Shown here piece by piece: positions 50,709-58,491 of a DNA stretch of 64,000 bases. The notes under the pieces are model-generated. The model was given only the letters and a program-made list of their open reading frames with translations, did not search any database and had not been told where the DNA came from. The first letter of the stretch is position 1, and each line of letters opens with the position of its first letter. Origin of the DNA: an uncultured Candidatus Melainabacteria bacterium (GTDB lineage: Bacteria; Cyanobacteriota; Vampirovibrionia; Gastranaerophilales; Gastranaerophilaceae); assembly GCA_947364235.1 (NCBI GenBank), contig CANARY010000003.1, positions 120,868 to 184,867 on the forward strand. Reading direction: 5' to 3'. Both the position numbers and the translations under genes were made by a program.

Positions 50709-51361
50709 ATTCCGAATTTGAATACCTCATCAAACGCTTTTGGTGCTTGTTTTTCCAGTTCCTCAAAACTTTTTTGAAGTTTTAAGCGTGCTTCTTCTTC
50801 ATCCCCATCGGGTGCTACGTAAAGCGGTTCGCCGTATAAGTTCACCATATTCGTAGCAAAAATAGGTGAGCGCATTTCATCCCAGGACGGGAATTTGACC
50901 CAGGTAAAATTCTTTGAATGCCAGTAAATTGGGACAATTGGAGCGCCGGAAAGTTTTGCAAGTTTAATGACTCCGTCTTTTACAATACGTGGAGGACCTT
51001 TTGGACCGTCAACCATCATTGCGCAGTTCTCGTTGTTTTTTAAAGCTGCCAGCATTTGCATACTTGCTTCCACTGCGCCTTTTTTGCCTTTGGAACCGCG
51101 GATTGTTTTAAATCCCCATTTCTCAACAACATCAGCAATTACTTGACCGTCACGGGAACGGCTGATAAGAACATTAACTTTATCTCTCTCTGGAAGTCCG
51201 TGAATACAAAATTGGTGTGCGTGCCACATTGCATATATACAAGGTGTCTTGCGCGGATTATTTACTTCTATAATCCTTGTAAAAATCTCTTGTATCTTAA
51301 ATAAACCATATACTACACGAGCAAAAAGCTCCGTATTCTTTCCATCTAAAATCCTAACCAT
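50690..51361 (-). CDS. DUF374 lysophospholipid acyltransferase-like protein
   Basis: The protein has 223 residues from ATG 51361; an in-frame TTG 108 bp upstream would run into the divergent gene. The acyltransferase His motif is AMWHAHQF (about 46), then SRSRDGQ and MMVDGPKGPPR (about 115). DUF374 members act in lipid A/phospholipid acylation. A TATAAT (51373-51368 on minus) ends seven bases before the ATG, implying a nearly leaderless mRNA. It overlaps the nitrilase gene by 19 bp. Confidence 0.85.
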   Translation of the reverse strand: MVRILDGKNTELFARVVYGLFKIQEIFTRIIEVNNPRKTPCIYAMWHAHQFCIHGLPERDKVNVLISRSRDGQVIADVVEKWGFKTIRGSKGKKGAVEASMQMLAALKNNENCAMMVDGPKGPPRIVKDGVIKLAKLSGAPIVPIYWHSKNFTWVKFPSWDEMRSPIFATNMVNLYGEPLYVAPDGDEEEARLKLQKSFEELEKQAPKAFDEVFKFGIWLRKK

Positions 51362-51385
51362 GAAATAATTATACAATAAATGTGT

Positions 51386-51391
51386 TATAAT
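51386..51391 (+). promoter_or_regulatory. Extended -10 promoter of the secreted-protein gene
   Basis: TGT followed by a perfect TATAAT (51386-51391) makes an extended -10 element 24 bases before the ATG at 51415; no good -35 is seen. Confidence 0.5.
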
Positions 51392-51414
51392 TAATACAAG
51401 AAAAAGGATGAAAT

Positions 51415-52011
51415 ATGAAAAAGTTTTTGTTTTTAGTTTTGTTTTTTCTCCAAACTTCAGCTTTTGCAAGTTATAATGATGTTTTTATAGCTGATATAAA
51501 ATATGATTGGATAAATAAATCAGAAATTGAAAAAGAAGCTATTATCGCTGAAGTTCGAGATATGATTTTCGAAACGCCCGTTGAAAAGCAAAAAAATTTT
51601 AGGTCTCAGTTTAAAGACAAGCTGAAAGATAAAAACCGTTTAGAAAATTATATTGCCGCATCTGCCGGTTATAAAGAGTTTAAAGGAAATAATATTTCTG
51701 CGTTTTATTATAAAAAAATGAAGAATATTTACATGTATGCGCTTCAAGACAAAAAGGATGTTTCAAAAGCTTATTATTACGATACTTTAGGACACTTAAG
51801 ATATGTAGATTTTAATTACGGCGAGTATCCTGAATATCCTTATTATGCAATCCAGTATAGAATTTCAGGTCAGCCGGTAAGTGCTATTTTTTATGCGTCG
51901 AAAGAGTGTCAGTATTTGTTTAAACCTGATGGAGAATTCGAAGGGGTCTGGTATAAACATAATCTTTACAATACAAAATCGAAAATTATTTTGAAACGGA
52001 CTACATATTAA
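51415..52011 (+). CDS. Secreted protein of unknown function
   Basis: The 198-residue protein has a signal peptide (MKKFLFLVLFFLQTSAFA). The mature part has a helical charged half (about 35-80) and an aromatic, strand-rich C-terminal half (YYYDTLGHLRYVDFNYGEYPEYPYYAIQYRI). The family is not recognised. The stop overlaps the cinA start (TAATG), so it is translationally coupled to a nicotinamide-recycling enzyme with no obvious functional link. Confidence 0.65.
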   Translation: MKKFLFLVLFFLQTSAFASYNDVFIADIKYDWINKSEIEKEAIIAEVRDMIFETPVEKQKNFRSQFKDKLKDKNRLENYIAASAGYKEFKGNNISAFYYKKMKNIYMYALQDKKDVSKAYYYDTLGHLRYVDFNYGEYPEYPYYAIQYRISGQPVSAIFYASKECQYLFKPDGEFEGVWYKHNLYNTKSKIILKRTTY

Positions 52012-52484
52012 TGGAAAATAAAATTGCAGAAATTTTAATAAAAAAAGGTTTGACAATTGCAGCTGCCGAATCTTGTACCGGCGGGCTTTTAAGCTCAAAA
52101 CTTACAGATGTAAGCGGGAGCTCTGCGTTTGTTCATCTTAATCTTATAACTTATGCAAATGAAGCTAAACACAAAATGCTTGGAGTTTCTAATGAAACAC
52201 TTGAAACTTTTGGTGCAGTAAGCGAACAATGCGCTTCTGAGATGGCAGAAGGACTTTATAAGTTAACGGGTGCTGATATTTGTGTTTCAATAACGGGTAT
52301 AGCCGGGCCGGCAGGAGGAAGTGTTGAAAAACCGGTTGGGCTTATGTATTCAGCGATTTATACTAAAGATAGAAAGAAAGTCTATAAAATTCAGCTGCCT
52401 TCGGATATTGACAGAATATCTATGAAACAAAAATTTGTTGAAATGGTTCTTAACAATATTTACACATTTATCTCTTTTGTGTAA
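52011..52484 (+). CDS. CinA C-terminal-domain amidohydrolase (PncC-like)
   Basis: The 157-residue protein equals the C-terminal domain of CinA: AAAESCTGGLLSSKLTDVSGSSAFV with the catalytic Ser, SEQCASEMAEGL, then SITGIAGPAGGSVEKPVGLMY. It hydrolyses nicotinamide mononucleotide to nicotinate mononucleotide in pyridine-nucleotide recycling. The N-terminal MoaB-like domain of full CinA is absent, as in stand-alone PncC. Confidence 0.92.
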   Translation: MENKIAEILIKKGLTIAAAESCTGGLLSSKLTDVSGSSAFVHLNLITYANEAKHKMLGVSNETLETFGAVSEQCASEMAEGLYKLTGADICVSITGIAGPAGGSVEKPVGLMYSAIYTKDRKKVYKIQLPSDIDRISMKQKFVEMVLNNIYTFISFV

Positions 52485-52494
52485 AATAAATTAT

Positions 52495-53274
52495 ATGGGA
52501 TTAAGGGGGAGAAAGCTTTTATTTTTGTGCTTAGGATTATTTTTAATTAATCCTGTTTGTGCTGTGGAAGATTTTTCTGAATACATGGATGGTGTACGCC
52601 GTAAAATCCAAAAAAGCTGGTGTCCTCCAGAATGTTTAGAAAAAGACGGGCATGCGCTTATTAAGTTTAGCATTACAAGACAGGGCGATGTTTATGCTGC
52701 TGAGATTGTAGAAAGTTCTGGGGATAAGTTTTACGATGCTTCTGCTGTAGAAGCCTTAAAAAAAGCTGCGCCTTTTGATAATTTTCCTGCTTCGGCAGCA
52801 CGCGGTTCTTTGACTATTAATTATTCTTTTGATACAGAGGTCGTTAATACTGGAAACATGCAGAAGCATTTAGCTGAAGCAGAAAAACACTATAATGTTA
52901 ATAACCATCTTGCGCTTTATCACATAACTAATGCAATAAAAGAAGTTGAAGGTGATATAAATTCATATTTTTTGTACGGAAAGCGAAGCAAAATAAAAGA
53001 AGCATTAGGTGATAATGATGGAGCTAGAGCTGATATGGAAGAATCACAGAGGCTAAAGGCTAAATATGATAAAAAGCGTATTATCGCAAGCAGAGTTTAT
53101 GCTGAAATGGAGCAATCACCGTATTCTTATTTTGCCTTGGCAAATTCTTATGATATTGCAGGTGATTATGAAAATGCGATTAAAGCGATTGACAAAGCAA
53201 TTGGTATGACGGATTTGAATAATCAGTATAAAAGATATAGAATAGAGCTTATGCAAAAAAAAGAGACTCTTTAA
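52495..53274 (+). CDS. TonB-C-domain secreted protein
   Basis: The protein has 259 residues from ATG 52495, giving a signal peptide (KLLFLCLGLFLINPVCA); an earlier in-frame start overlaps cinA. A TonB C-terminal-like domain (about 32-115: VRRKIQKSWCPPECLEKDGHALIKFSITRQGDVYAAEIVESSGDKFYDASAVEALKKAAPF) is followed by a helical TPR-like region (about 125-255). TonB proteins normally span the inner membrane. Here the domain is directly after a signal peptide, so it may be a periplasmic homologue used in assembly rather than energy transfer. Confidence 0.75.
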   Translation: MGLRGRKLLFLCLGLFLINPVCAVEDFSEYMDGVRRKIQKSWCPPECLEKDGHALIKFSITRQGDVYAAEIVESSGDKFYDASAVEALKKAAPFDNFPASAARGSLTINYSFDTEVVNTGNMQKHLAEAEKHYNVNNHLALYHITNAIKEVEGDINSYFLYGKRSKIKEALGDNDGARADMEESQRLKAKYDKKRIIASRVYAEMEQSPYSYFALANSYDIAGDYENAIKAIDKAIGMTDLNNQYKRYRIELMQKKETL

Positions 53275-53290
53275 GAGCCTCTTTTTTTTT
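53261..53290 (+). terminator. Terminator overlapping the stop codon of the TonB-C gene
   Basis: A 10-bp stem with one mismatch (53261-53270 with 53274-53283) is followed by a run of T. The stop codon lies in the loop, so the hairpin begins inside the coding sequence. Confidence 0.8.
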
Positions 53291-53293
53291 GTA

Positions 53294-54169
53294 CTACATT
53301 TCTAAGTTCATTTGCGAGAACTGAATAATCTTATTTTTGCCTCTGTGTTTAGCGTTGTAAAGCGCGTGTTCAGCGTATCTGATAACTGTATTTGCGTCTT
53401 CGTCAACATCCGGCATGCAAGGATAAGTTGAAATTCCTCCAGAGATAGTTACTTTGTGCGCTTCGTCTTCTCCTGCCGGAATGAATTCCATTTTTTCAAC
53501 TTCGCGTCTAAATCTTTCTCCAAAAAGAAAAGCATTTTCTTCAGATGTGTTTGGAAGTACAAGCAGAAATTCTTCGTCGCCGTATCTTGTTAAAATATCT
53601 TCTTTTCTTATCATTGCATTAAGTTTGTTTGCAATATTTCTCAAAAGAATATCGCCCCATTCATAGCCGAACATATCGTTAACAACTTTGAAGAAGTCAA
53701 TATCAAATAAAATACAAGAAAGCTTTGTTCCATAACGTTTTGAACGTGAAATTTCTTCTTCAAGACGTTCTTGCAAGTATTTTCTATTATGTAAACCTGT
53801 TAAATCGTCTGTGGTAGAAACTTTTTCAAGCTTGTCTTTGATTGTTTTGATTCTCAAAAGCGCGTTAACTCTGACGATAAGTTCATCTTTGTTATTAAAA
53901 TCTTTAATAAAGTCAAAACCTTCCGCGCGAACAGTAACGTCGCGTCTTGTGCTGCCTGCAAACAAAATCGGGCAGGGAAATTTGTTTGTCATCAAAGCGT
54001 CTTGAGCTAAATCGATGTTTTCTACAATCATTAATGAAGGGTTGATAACGGCATAATCTTTCATTTGATTGATTGTAACAACTCTTACATCGGCTTCGTC
54101 AATTTCAGCAGCTAAAAGTGCTTGCAGCTCAGGCATCGGTTTTGTTGAATAAATCACAATGTTGTTCAT
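53294..54169 (-). CDS. Diguanylate cyclase with REC-like N-domain and variant GGDEF motif
   Basis: The 291-residue protein has an N-terminal receiver-like region (about 1-115, poorly conserved phospho-acceptor), a short linker and a GGDEF domain (about 120-290). FDIDFFKVVNDMFGYEWGDILLR supplies the metal/substrate residues and RKED gives an RxxD inhibitory site. The signature itself reads RYGDEEF rather than RYGGDEF, so the second Gly is Asp. It may make c-di-GMP poorly, or act as an effector. c-di-GMP often controls pilus ATPases, and gspE in this window has an MshEN-like domain. Confidence 0.85.
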   Translation of the reverse strand: MNNIVIYSTKPMPELQALLAAEIDEADVRVVTINQMKDYAVINPSLMIVENIDLAQDALMTNKFPCPILFAGSTRRDVTVRAEGFDFIKDFNNKDELIVRVNALLRIKTIKDKLEKVSTTDDLTGLHNRKYLQERLEEEISRSKRYGTKLSCILFDIDFFKVVNDMFGYEWGDILLRNIANKLNAMIRKEDILTRYGDEEFLLVLPNTSEENAFLFGERFRREVEKMEFIPAGEDEAHKVTISGGISTYPCMPDVDEDANTVIRYAEHALYNAKHRGKNKIIQFSQMNLEM

Positions 54170-54193
54170 ATAAATCTTCCTCTTATTTTAAAA

Positions 54194-54226
54194 AAAGCGG
54201 TACACATTTTTATGTGTACCACTTTA
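54194..54226 (-). terminator. Terminator of the aminotransferase gene
   Basis: On minus, a 9-bp perfect stem (54220-54212 with 54207-54199) has a four-base loop, extended by an imperfect A/T outer stem and a T-rich tail. Confidence 0.8.
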
Positions 54227-54246
54227 TAATACCTAATTTTTGCTTT

Positions 54247-55365
54247 CTATGCAAGTGCTTTAGAGCTTTCGATACAATTAATTAAAGTAGAAGCAACTGT
54301 TTTTTGTTCTTCTAAAGTCAACTCAGGGAACATTGGAAGAGAAATAACCATTTCTGTATTCTTTTCTGTGATTGGCAAATCACCTTTCTTCCATCCAAGA
54401 TGAGCGTGAACTTTTTGTAAATGAAGAGGAACCGGATAATAAAGCATTGCGCCTATTCCTGATTCTTGCAGCATTTTGTGGATGTTGTCTCTGTTAGGAA
54501 TTTTTACAGTATACTGGTGGTATACGCAGTAAGTGTCATCCAATTCTTTTGGAGTCTGGATATCAGAACATCCTGCTAAAAGTTCGTTATAAGTTTTTGC
54601 GTGATCTCTTCTTGCGCTGTTCCATTCATCAATGTAGTTAAGCTTTATTCTTAAGATTGCGGCTTGAATTTCGTCTAAACGAGAGTTTACGCCGATTTCA
54701 TCGTGGTAATATCTAACAGCTCCGCCGTGGTTTCTAAGAGCAATTATTCTATTTTTGAGGTTTTCGCTGTTAACTGTGATTAAACCGCCGTCTCCCATTC
54801 CGCCTAAGTTTTTAGTCGGATAGAAGCTGTAGCATCCGATGTCTCCGAAAGTACCAACCATTTGACCTTTGAACTTCGCACCGATTGCCTGGCAGCAGTC
54901 TTCGATTACATATAAGTTATGGCGCTTTGCAATGTCCATAATCATATCCATATCACAAGGCTGGCCGTATAAATGAACTGGAATAATTGCTTTTGTTTTT
55001 GGAGTAATCAAAGCTTCGATTTTTGAAGCATCGATGTTAAAAGTATCAGGGTCTATATCAGCGAATACAGGAGTTGCACCTACGATACCTATTGCTTCTG
55101 TTGTAGCTACGAAAGTGAAAGCTGTAGTAATAACTTCATCGCCTGCGCCTATGTCTAACGCTCTCAATGCTAAGTGCAGCGCATCAGTACCAGAGTTTAA
55201 TGCAACTGTATAATTACATCCAATGTATTTTGCAAGTTCTGCTTCTAAAGCTTTGCAGTTTGGTCCTAAAATATATGAGCCTGAACGTAAAACTTCACAT
55301 ACTGCTTTTTCAACTTCGCTTCCGATTTTAGCGTATTGTCTTTTTGAATCTAAAATTGGTATCAT
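54247..55365 (-). CDS. DegT/DnrJ/EryC1/StrS-family aminotransferase
   Basis: The 372-residue PLP enzyme has the family start IPILDSKRQYAKIGSEVEKAV, NSGTDALHLALRALDIGAGDEVI, AFTFVATTEAI, EDCCQAIGAKFKG and the internal-aldimine Lys in FYPTKNLGGMGDGG (about 182). It transaminates keto-sugars for surface polysaccharides. Its sugar cannot be predicted and no other sugar-nucleotide genes are adjacent. A terminator follows on minus. Confidence 0.93.
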   Translation of the reverse strand: MIPILDSKRQYAKIGSEVEKAVCEVLRSGSYILGPNCKALEAELAKYIGCNYTVALNSGTDALHLALRALDIGAGDEVITTAFTFVATTEAIGIVGATPVFADIDPDTFNIDASKIEALITPKTKAIIPVHLYGQPCDMDMIMDIAKRHNLYVIEDCCQAIGAKFKGQMVGTFGDIGCYSFYPTKNLGGMGDGGLITVNSENLKNRIIALRNHGGAVRYYHDEIGVNSRLDEIQAAILRIKLNYIDEWNSARRDHAKTYNELLAGCSDIQTPKELDDTYCVYHQYTVKIPNRDNIHKMLQESGIGAMLYYPVPLHLQKVHAHLGWKKGDLPITEKNTEMVISLPMFPELTLEEQKTVASTLINCIESSKALA

Positions 55366-55449
55366 ATAAAAACCTCCTATTTTTTCTATTCTCTCTATAA
55401 TATAAGTTTATCATACAAAACTTGCGTCTTTATATAATCTTTATTCTCT

Positions 55450-56418
55450 TTAATTTAACCCCGATACGATTGCGATAGACAACAAAAGTGAGTAGTAAAT
55501 CATAAGATTTCTTGACTGGAACATTCTTGTCATAAAAGCAGGGGCTCCCATCATGTTTTCCATCGGAAAATGATACCACTTATGTTCCGGAATAGAGTCT
55601 GAGTCAATTGAATATTCTACCATTGATTTGTACAAATCAACAGCAAGCGGAATGGTTATCCAGACTAAAAATACCTGCCAGTCAAGGATATCAAAAATGC
55701 ATAGAATCACAGGAGAGATATAAGCTGAAATTAATAGCCATTTAAGCACAATTAAAGAATCAAGCTGAGAGTTAAACGAGTTTGCTATAGTGTTATGTTT
55801 TTCATTTAAATCAAAATCAAAATCCATTACCGTGTGAATATAAAGAAGAATAACTGTTACAATCATAGAAGGAATTGAGAGCAGTATTATTTCCCACGAA
55901 AAAGTTTTTGTCATAACATAATAAACTCCGCCGAATAGTGCCGGACCGTAAGCTGCAGCAACTGCAAGCTCGGATAATCTTATTTTTGATAAAAAAGAAT
56001 AAGAAATCGCGATAATTCCGCCTGCTAATGCAAAATATAAAACTCCGATACCGCATTTAATCAGGAAAAATAAACCGATTAAACCTGCAAAAAAAAGGTA
56101 AGCAAATCCGAGTATAAGAACATCTCCTTCTCTTATTGCTCCGGAAATTATATGTCTGCATTTTGTTTTTTGGGCATTCTGCAGGTACTCTTTTTCATCA
56201 AAATCTTTTTGTTTGGTAAGAGATTTATAATCAAAATAATCATCTAGAACATTTGTTGCAAGATGAGCTAGACAAAGTCCGATTAAAGCTAAGAGTCCGT
56301 ATTTTATATTTCCGGCAGTAACAGCAGAATAGGTGAAAATAACGAGCCAGGACATGATTGTCATAGGAAGTGAGAAAATTCGTGAAGCTTCTAAAAGTAT
56401 TGTGATTTTATTGAGCAT
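55450..56418 (-). CDS. UbiA-family prenyltransferase
   Basis: The 322-residue protein has about nine membrane segments and the two Asp-rich motifs of UbiA: NVLDDYFDYK (about 60-69) and DFDFDLNEKHNT (about 202-213). The family joins a prenyl chain to an aromatic or other ring for quinones, heme or lipids. The order and spacing resemble MenA/1,4-dihydroxy-2-naphthoate-type enzymes, but no quinone genes are near. The start abuts the stop of the small upstream gene. Confidence 0.85.
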   Translation of the reverse strand: MLNKITILLEASRIFSLPMTIMSWLVIFTYSAVTAGNIKYGLLALIGLCLAHLATNVLDDYFDYKSLTKQKDFDEKEYLQNAQKTKCRHIISGAIREGDVLILGFAYLFFAGLIGLFFLIKCGIGVLYFALAGGIIAISYSFLSKIRLSELAVAAAYGPALFGGVYYVMTKTFSWEIILLSIPSMIVTVILLYIHTVMDFDFDLNEKHNTIANSFNSQLDSLIVLKWLLISAYISPVILCIFDILDWQVFLVWITIPLAVDLYKSMVEYSIDSDSIPEHKWYHFPMENMMGAPAFMTRMFQSRNLMIYYSLLLSIAIVSGLN

Positions 56419-56633
56419 TAGCTGACAATTCCTCCGAATGCCATAACATCTTCGTAAGCAGCTCCTGCTTCAAGCATTTCTTCCGCGCTGAAACCGAACA
56501 AAGTTATTGTATCGATAACTTCATCTTTTTTTTCAATATTTTTGATAACAGTTTCCAGTGCAGACTCTCTTGTCATGTACTTAAATCTGTCGTTTTTGCC
56601 TTGATTAAAACTTCTGCGTTTTGCTTTTCCCAT
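56418..56633 (-). CDS. Small protein of unknown function upstream of ubiA
   Basis: The 71-residue protein has a basic N-terminus (KAKRRSFNQGKNDRFKY) and an acidic helical C-terminus (EKKDEVIDTITLFGFSAEEMLEAGAAYEDVMAF) with a helix-turn-helix-like spacing of small residues. Its stop overlaps the ubiA start by one base (TAATG type). I do not recognise it. It could be a regulator or chaperone for the membrane enzyme. Its 180-bp leader is GC-rich and structured. Confidence 0.55.
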   Translation of the reverse strand: MGKAKRRSFNQGKNDRFKYMTRESALETVIKNIEKKDEVIDTITLFGFSAEEMLEAGAAYEDVMAFGGIVS

Positions 56634-56813
56634 TTTTTTACCATATTGGCGGAGTGCATTCCATTTTCCTACAAACCGGTTTCGTCACTTCTTGCACTCC
56701 TTTTGGTGTAACTACCGGTTGGATGAGCGCGGTATCTTTACTGTTTTTACCCCGGCTTCATTCCGCTGAACTATTGATTTGTTTTGAGCTTCCCGGAAGC
56801 CCTTTTGAACTGG
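56634..56813 (-). other. Structured spacer between ROK gene and small gene
   Basis: This 180-bp gap holds GGAGTGCA (56651-56658) pairing perfectly with TGCACTCC (56693-56700), an AAACCGGTTT palindrome (56673-56682) in the loop, and a GCTTCC/GGAAGC hairpin further upstream. It may be a leader RNA for the small gene and ubiA. No known riboswitch matches. Confidence 0.4.
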
Positions 56814-57686
56814 CTACCGGCTTATATTTTCTAACGCAAGCAGTGCAGCTCCTATCATACCGGCATGGTTTCCTGCTTTGGCTAACCTGATTGAAACCGG
56901 AGGGCAGATTATTTCTGCGTTAACTTCTTGTTCGACTTTTTGAATATCTACAAACTGAGCCATAGAACCTGATAATACTACACAATCCGGGTCAAATAAA
57001 TTAGCCAGTCCTTGTATTCCGATGATTAAATCTCTCTGCCATCTATCAAAAACTTCAACCATAACTTTATTTCCGTTTTTGACTCCTTCAATAACATCGT
57101 AAGTTGTAACGTCTTTGTTTCCGAGAGCTTCTTCTGCATCCCATTTTAGAGCTGTACCGGAAGTGTATGCTTCAAAACAATCCCAGCTTCCGCAAGTGCA
57201 TTTTCTGCGTTTATCCGGATACATTTTAAAATGCATTTCTCCGGCTGCTCCAGATTTTCCTTTTAAGAGCCTGTCATTTATAATTATTCCGCCTCCGACT
57301 CCGGTGCCTAAAGTAAGCATAATTAATACAGAAGTTCCTTTAGAAGCTCCAAGCTTGTATTCTGCCCAAGCTGCTGCATTTGCATCGTTTTCGAGAAAAA
57401 CTTTTTTGTCACTTAAGCTTTGAAAATCAAGTGTGTAATATCCTTCAACCAGGTTTCCGGTAGAACCGATAACTGCTGTGTTTTCGTTGTTTACAGCGCC
57501 AGCTGTTGCGATTGCAACGAGGTCAAATTCGTGTTTTGAAATCTGTGATGTCAAAATTTCTTTTATTCCGTCCAAAGTTTTTGGAGTAGAAAACTTTTCT
57601 ATTTCGGAGATGATTTCGCCATTTTCGTTAATTATGGCACTGTAAATTTTTGTTCCGCCTATGTCAAATGCGAGCGCTTTTTTCAT
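56814..57686 (-). CDS. ROK-family sugar kinase, probably N-acetylmannosamine kinase
   Basis: The 290-residue ROK kinase has the ATP motif FDIGGTKIYSAII (about 6-18), the catalytic Asp in LENDANAAAWAEY (about 98), LTLGTGVGGGIIIND, and the zinc motif CTCGSWDCFEAY (about 163). It overlaps nanE by 4 bp. In sialic-acid degradation NanK phosphorylates ManNAc and NanE epimerises ManNAc-6-P, so the pairing suggests NanK. Glucokinase is the alternative; no nanA lyase is visible here. Confidence 0.9.
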   Translation of the reverse strand: MKKALAFDIGGTKIYSAIINENGEIISEIEKFSTPKTLDGIKEILTSQISKHEFDLVAIATAGAVNNENTAVIGSTGNLVEGYYTLDFQSLSDKKVFLENDANAAAWAEYKLGASKGTSVLIMLTLGTGVGGGIIINDRLLKGKSGAAGEMHFKMYPDKRRKCTCGSWDCFEAYTSGTALKWDAEEALGNKDVTTYDVIEGVKNGNKVMVEVFDRWQRDLIIGIQGLANLFDPDCVVLSGSMAQFVDIQKVEQEVNAEIICPPVSIRLAKAGNHAGMIGAALLALENISR

Positions 57687-58363
57687 TTTGTTTCCTCTAT
57701 AAAACGTTTTGTTATTAACTGCGGTCTTGTTATGGCTGAACCGATTACAACGCAGTGAGCGCCTAAGTCAAAAGCTTTTTTAACTTCATAAGGCTCCCAA
57801 ATTCTGCCTTCTAATATTACAGGTTTATCAACTGTTTTGATAAGCTTTGTCAGTAATTCATAATCAGGACCTTCGGTTGGCTTCCCTGATTCAAGCGTGT
57901 AGCCGGCAAGTGTTGTTGAAATTATGTCAACTTCAAGGTTTGCACAGTTTATACCTTCTTCAATTGTTGAAATATCTGCCATTGCAAGGCGTCCTGAGCT
58001 GTGGATTAAATCAATAATTTCTTCTAAAGAACAGTTGTCGTGCGGGCGTAAAGTTCCGTCAAAAGCTATAATATCAGCGCCTGCATCAATCAGGGCTTGA
58101 ACTTCTTTTAAACCTGGAGTGATGTAGACGATTTCTTTCCAGTTTGGAGGAAGTTTTTGAGGTTTGGTAAGCCCGATTACAGGAAGATTAAGAGTTTTTG
58201 CGTTTTTAACATCTCTTGCCCCTGCAACTCTAAGTCCTCCGGCTCCGCCATTTACAACTGACTGCATCATTGCAAGCATGCACTCTTCTTTGTACAAAGG
58301 CTCATCCGGCATAGCTTGTACTGATACGATAACTTTTCCCTTTAAAGACCTTAAAATTTCCAT
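57683..58363 (-). CDS. nanE: N-acetylmannosamine-6-phosphate 2-epimerase
   Basis: The 226-residue TIM-barrel enzyme begins LKGKVIVSVQAMPDEPL, with VIGLTKPQ, DIIAFDGTLRPHD (catalytic Lys-Asp region), STTLAGYT and EGRIWEPYEVKKAFDLGAHCVVIGSAITRPQ. All are NanE signatures. It converts ManNAc-6-P to GlcNAc-6-P. It is first of a minus-strand pair with the ROK kinase. Host-derived amino-sugar use would fit a gut bacterium. Confidence 0.95.
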   Translation of the reverse strand: MEILRSLKGKVIVSVQAMPDEPLYKEECMLAMMQSVVNGGAGGLRVAGARDVKNAKTLNLPVIGLTKPQKLPPNWKEIVYITPGLKEVQALIDAGADIIAFDGTLRPHDNCSLEEIIDLIHSSGRLAMADISTIEEGINCANLEVDIISTTLAGYTLESGKPTEGPDYELLTKLIKTVDKPVILEGRIWEPYEVKKAFDLGAHCVVIGSAITRPQLITKRFIEETK

Positions 58364-58392
58364 GGTTTAATTTTATCACAAACAATCGCAGC

Positions 58393-58434
58393 GGGGGGGC
58401 GGGAAAATTTTTTGAAAAATTTTCCCGCCCCCCC
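58393..58434. repeat. Perfect 20-bp inverted repeat with G7 and C10 tracts
   Basis: Arms 58393-58412 and 58415-58434 are exact complements with a two-base loop; the right arm extends into a ten-C run (58428-58437). It lies between divergent nanE and a lipoprotein gene, directly before that gene's -35 box, so it terminates neither. Confidence 0.85.
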
Positions 58435-58440
58435 CCCTAC

Positions 58441-58469
58441 TTGCTTATTGCTGCAAACGGTCATATAAT
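58441..58469 (+). promoter_or_regulatory. Lipoprotein gene promoter beside the poly-C tract
   Basis: TTGCTT (58441-58446), a 17-base spacer and a perfect TATAAT (58464-58469). The -35 box starts three bases after the C10 tract. Confidence 0.7.
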
Positions 58470-58491
58470 ATTTTTAGAAGTTGAGGCTAAA

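Noticed and set aside
50690..51469. Longer DUF374 protein with a 36-residue N-terminal membrane extension
   Set aside because: It needs a TTG start inside the divergent secreted-protein gene and would remove the promoter just before ATG 51361.
56621..56890. 89-codon plus-strand frame across the ROK-small gene spacer
   Set aside because: It runs antisense into two genes, has no ribosome site, and the spacer is better explained as structured leader.
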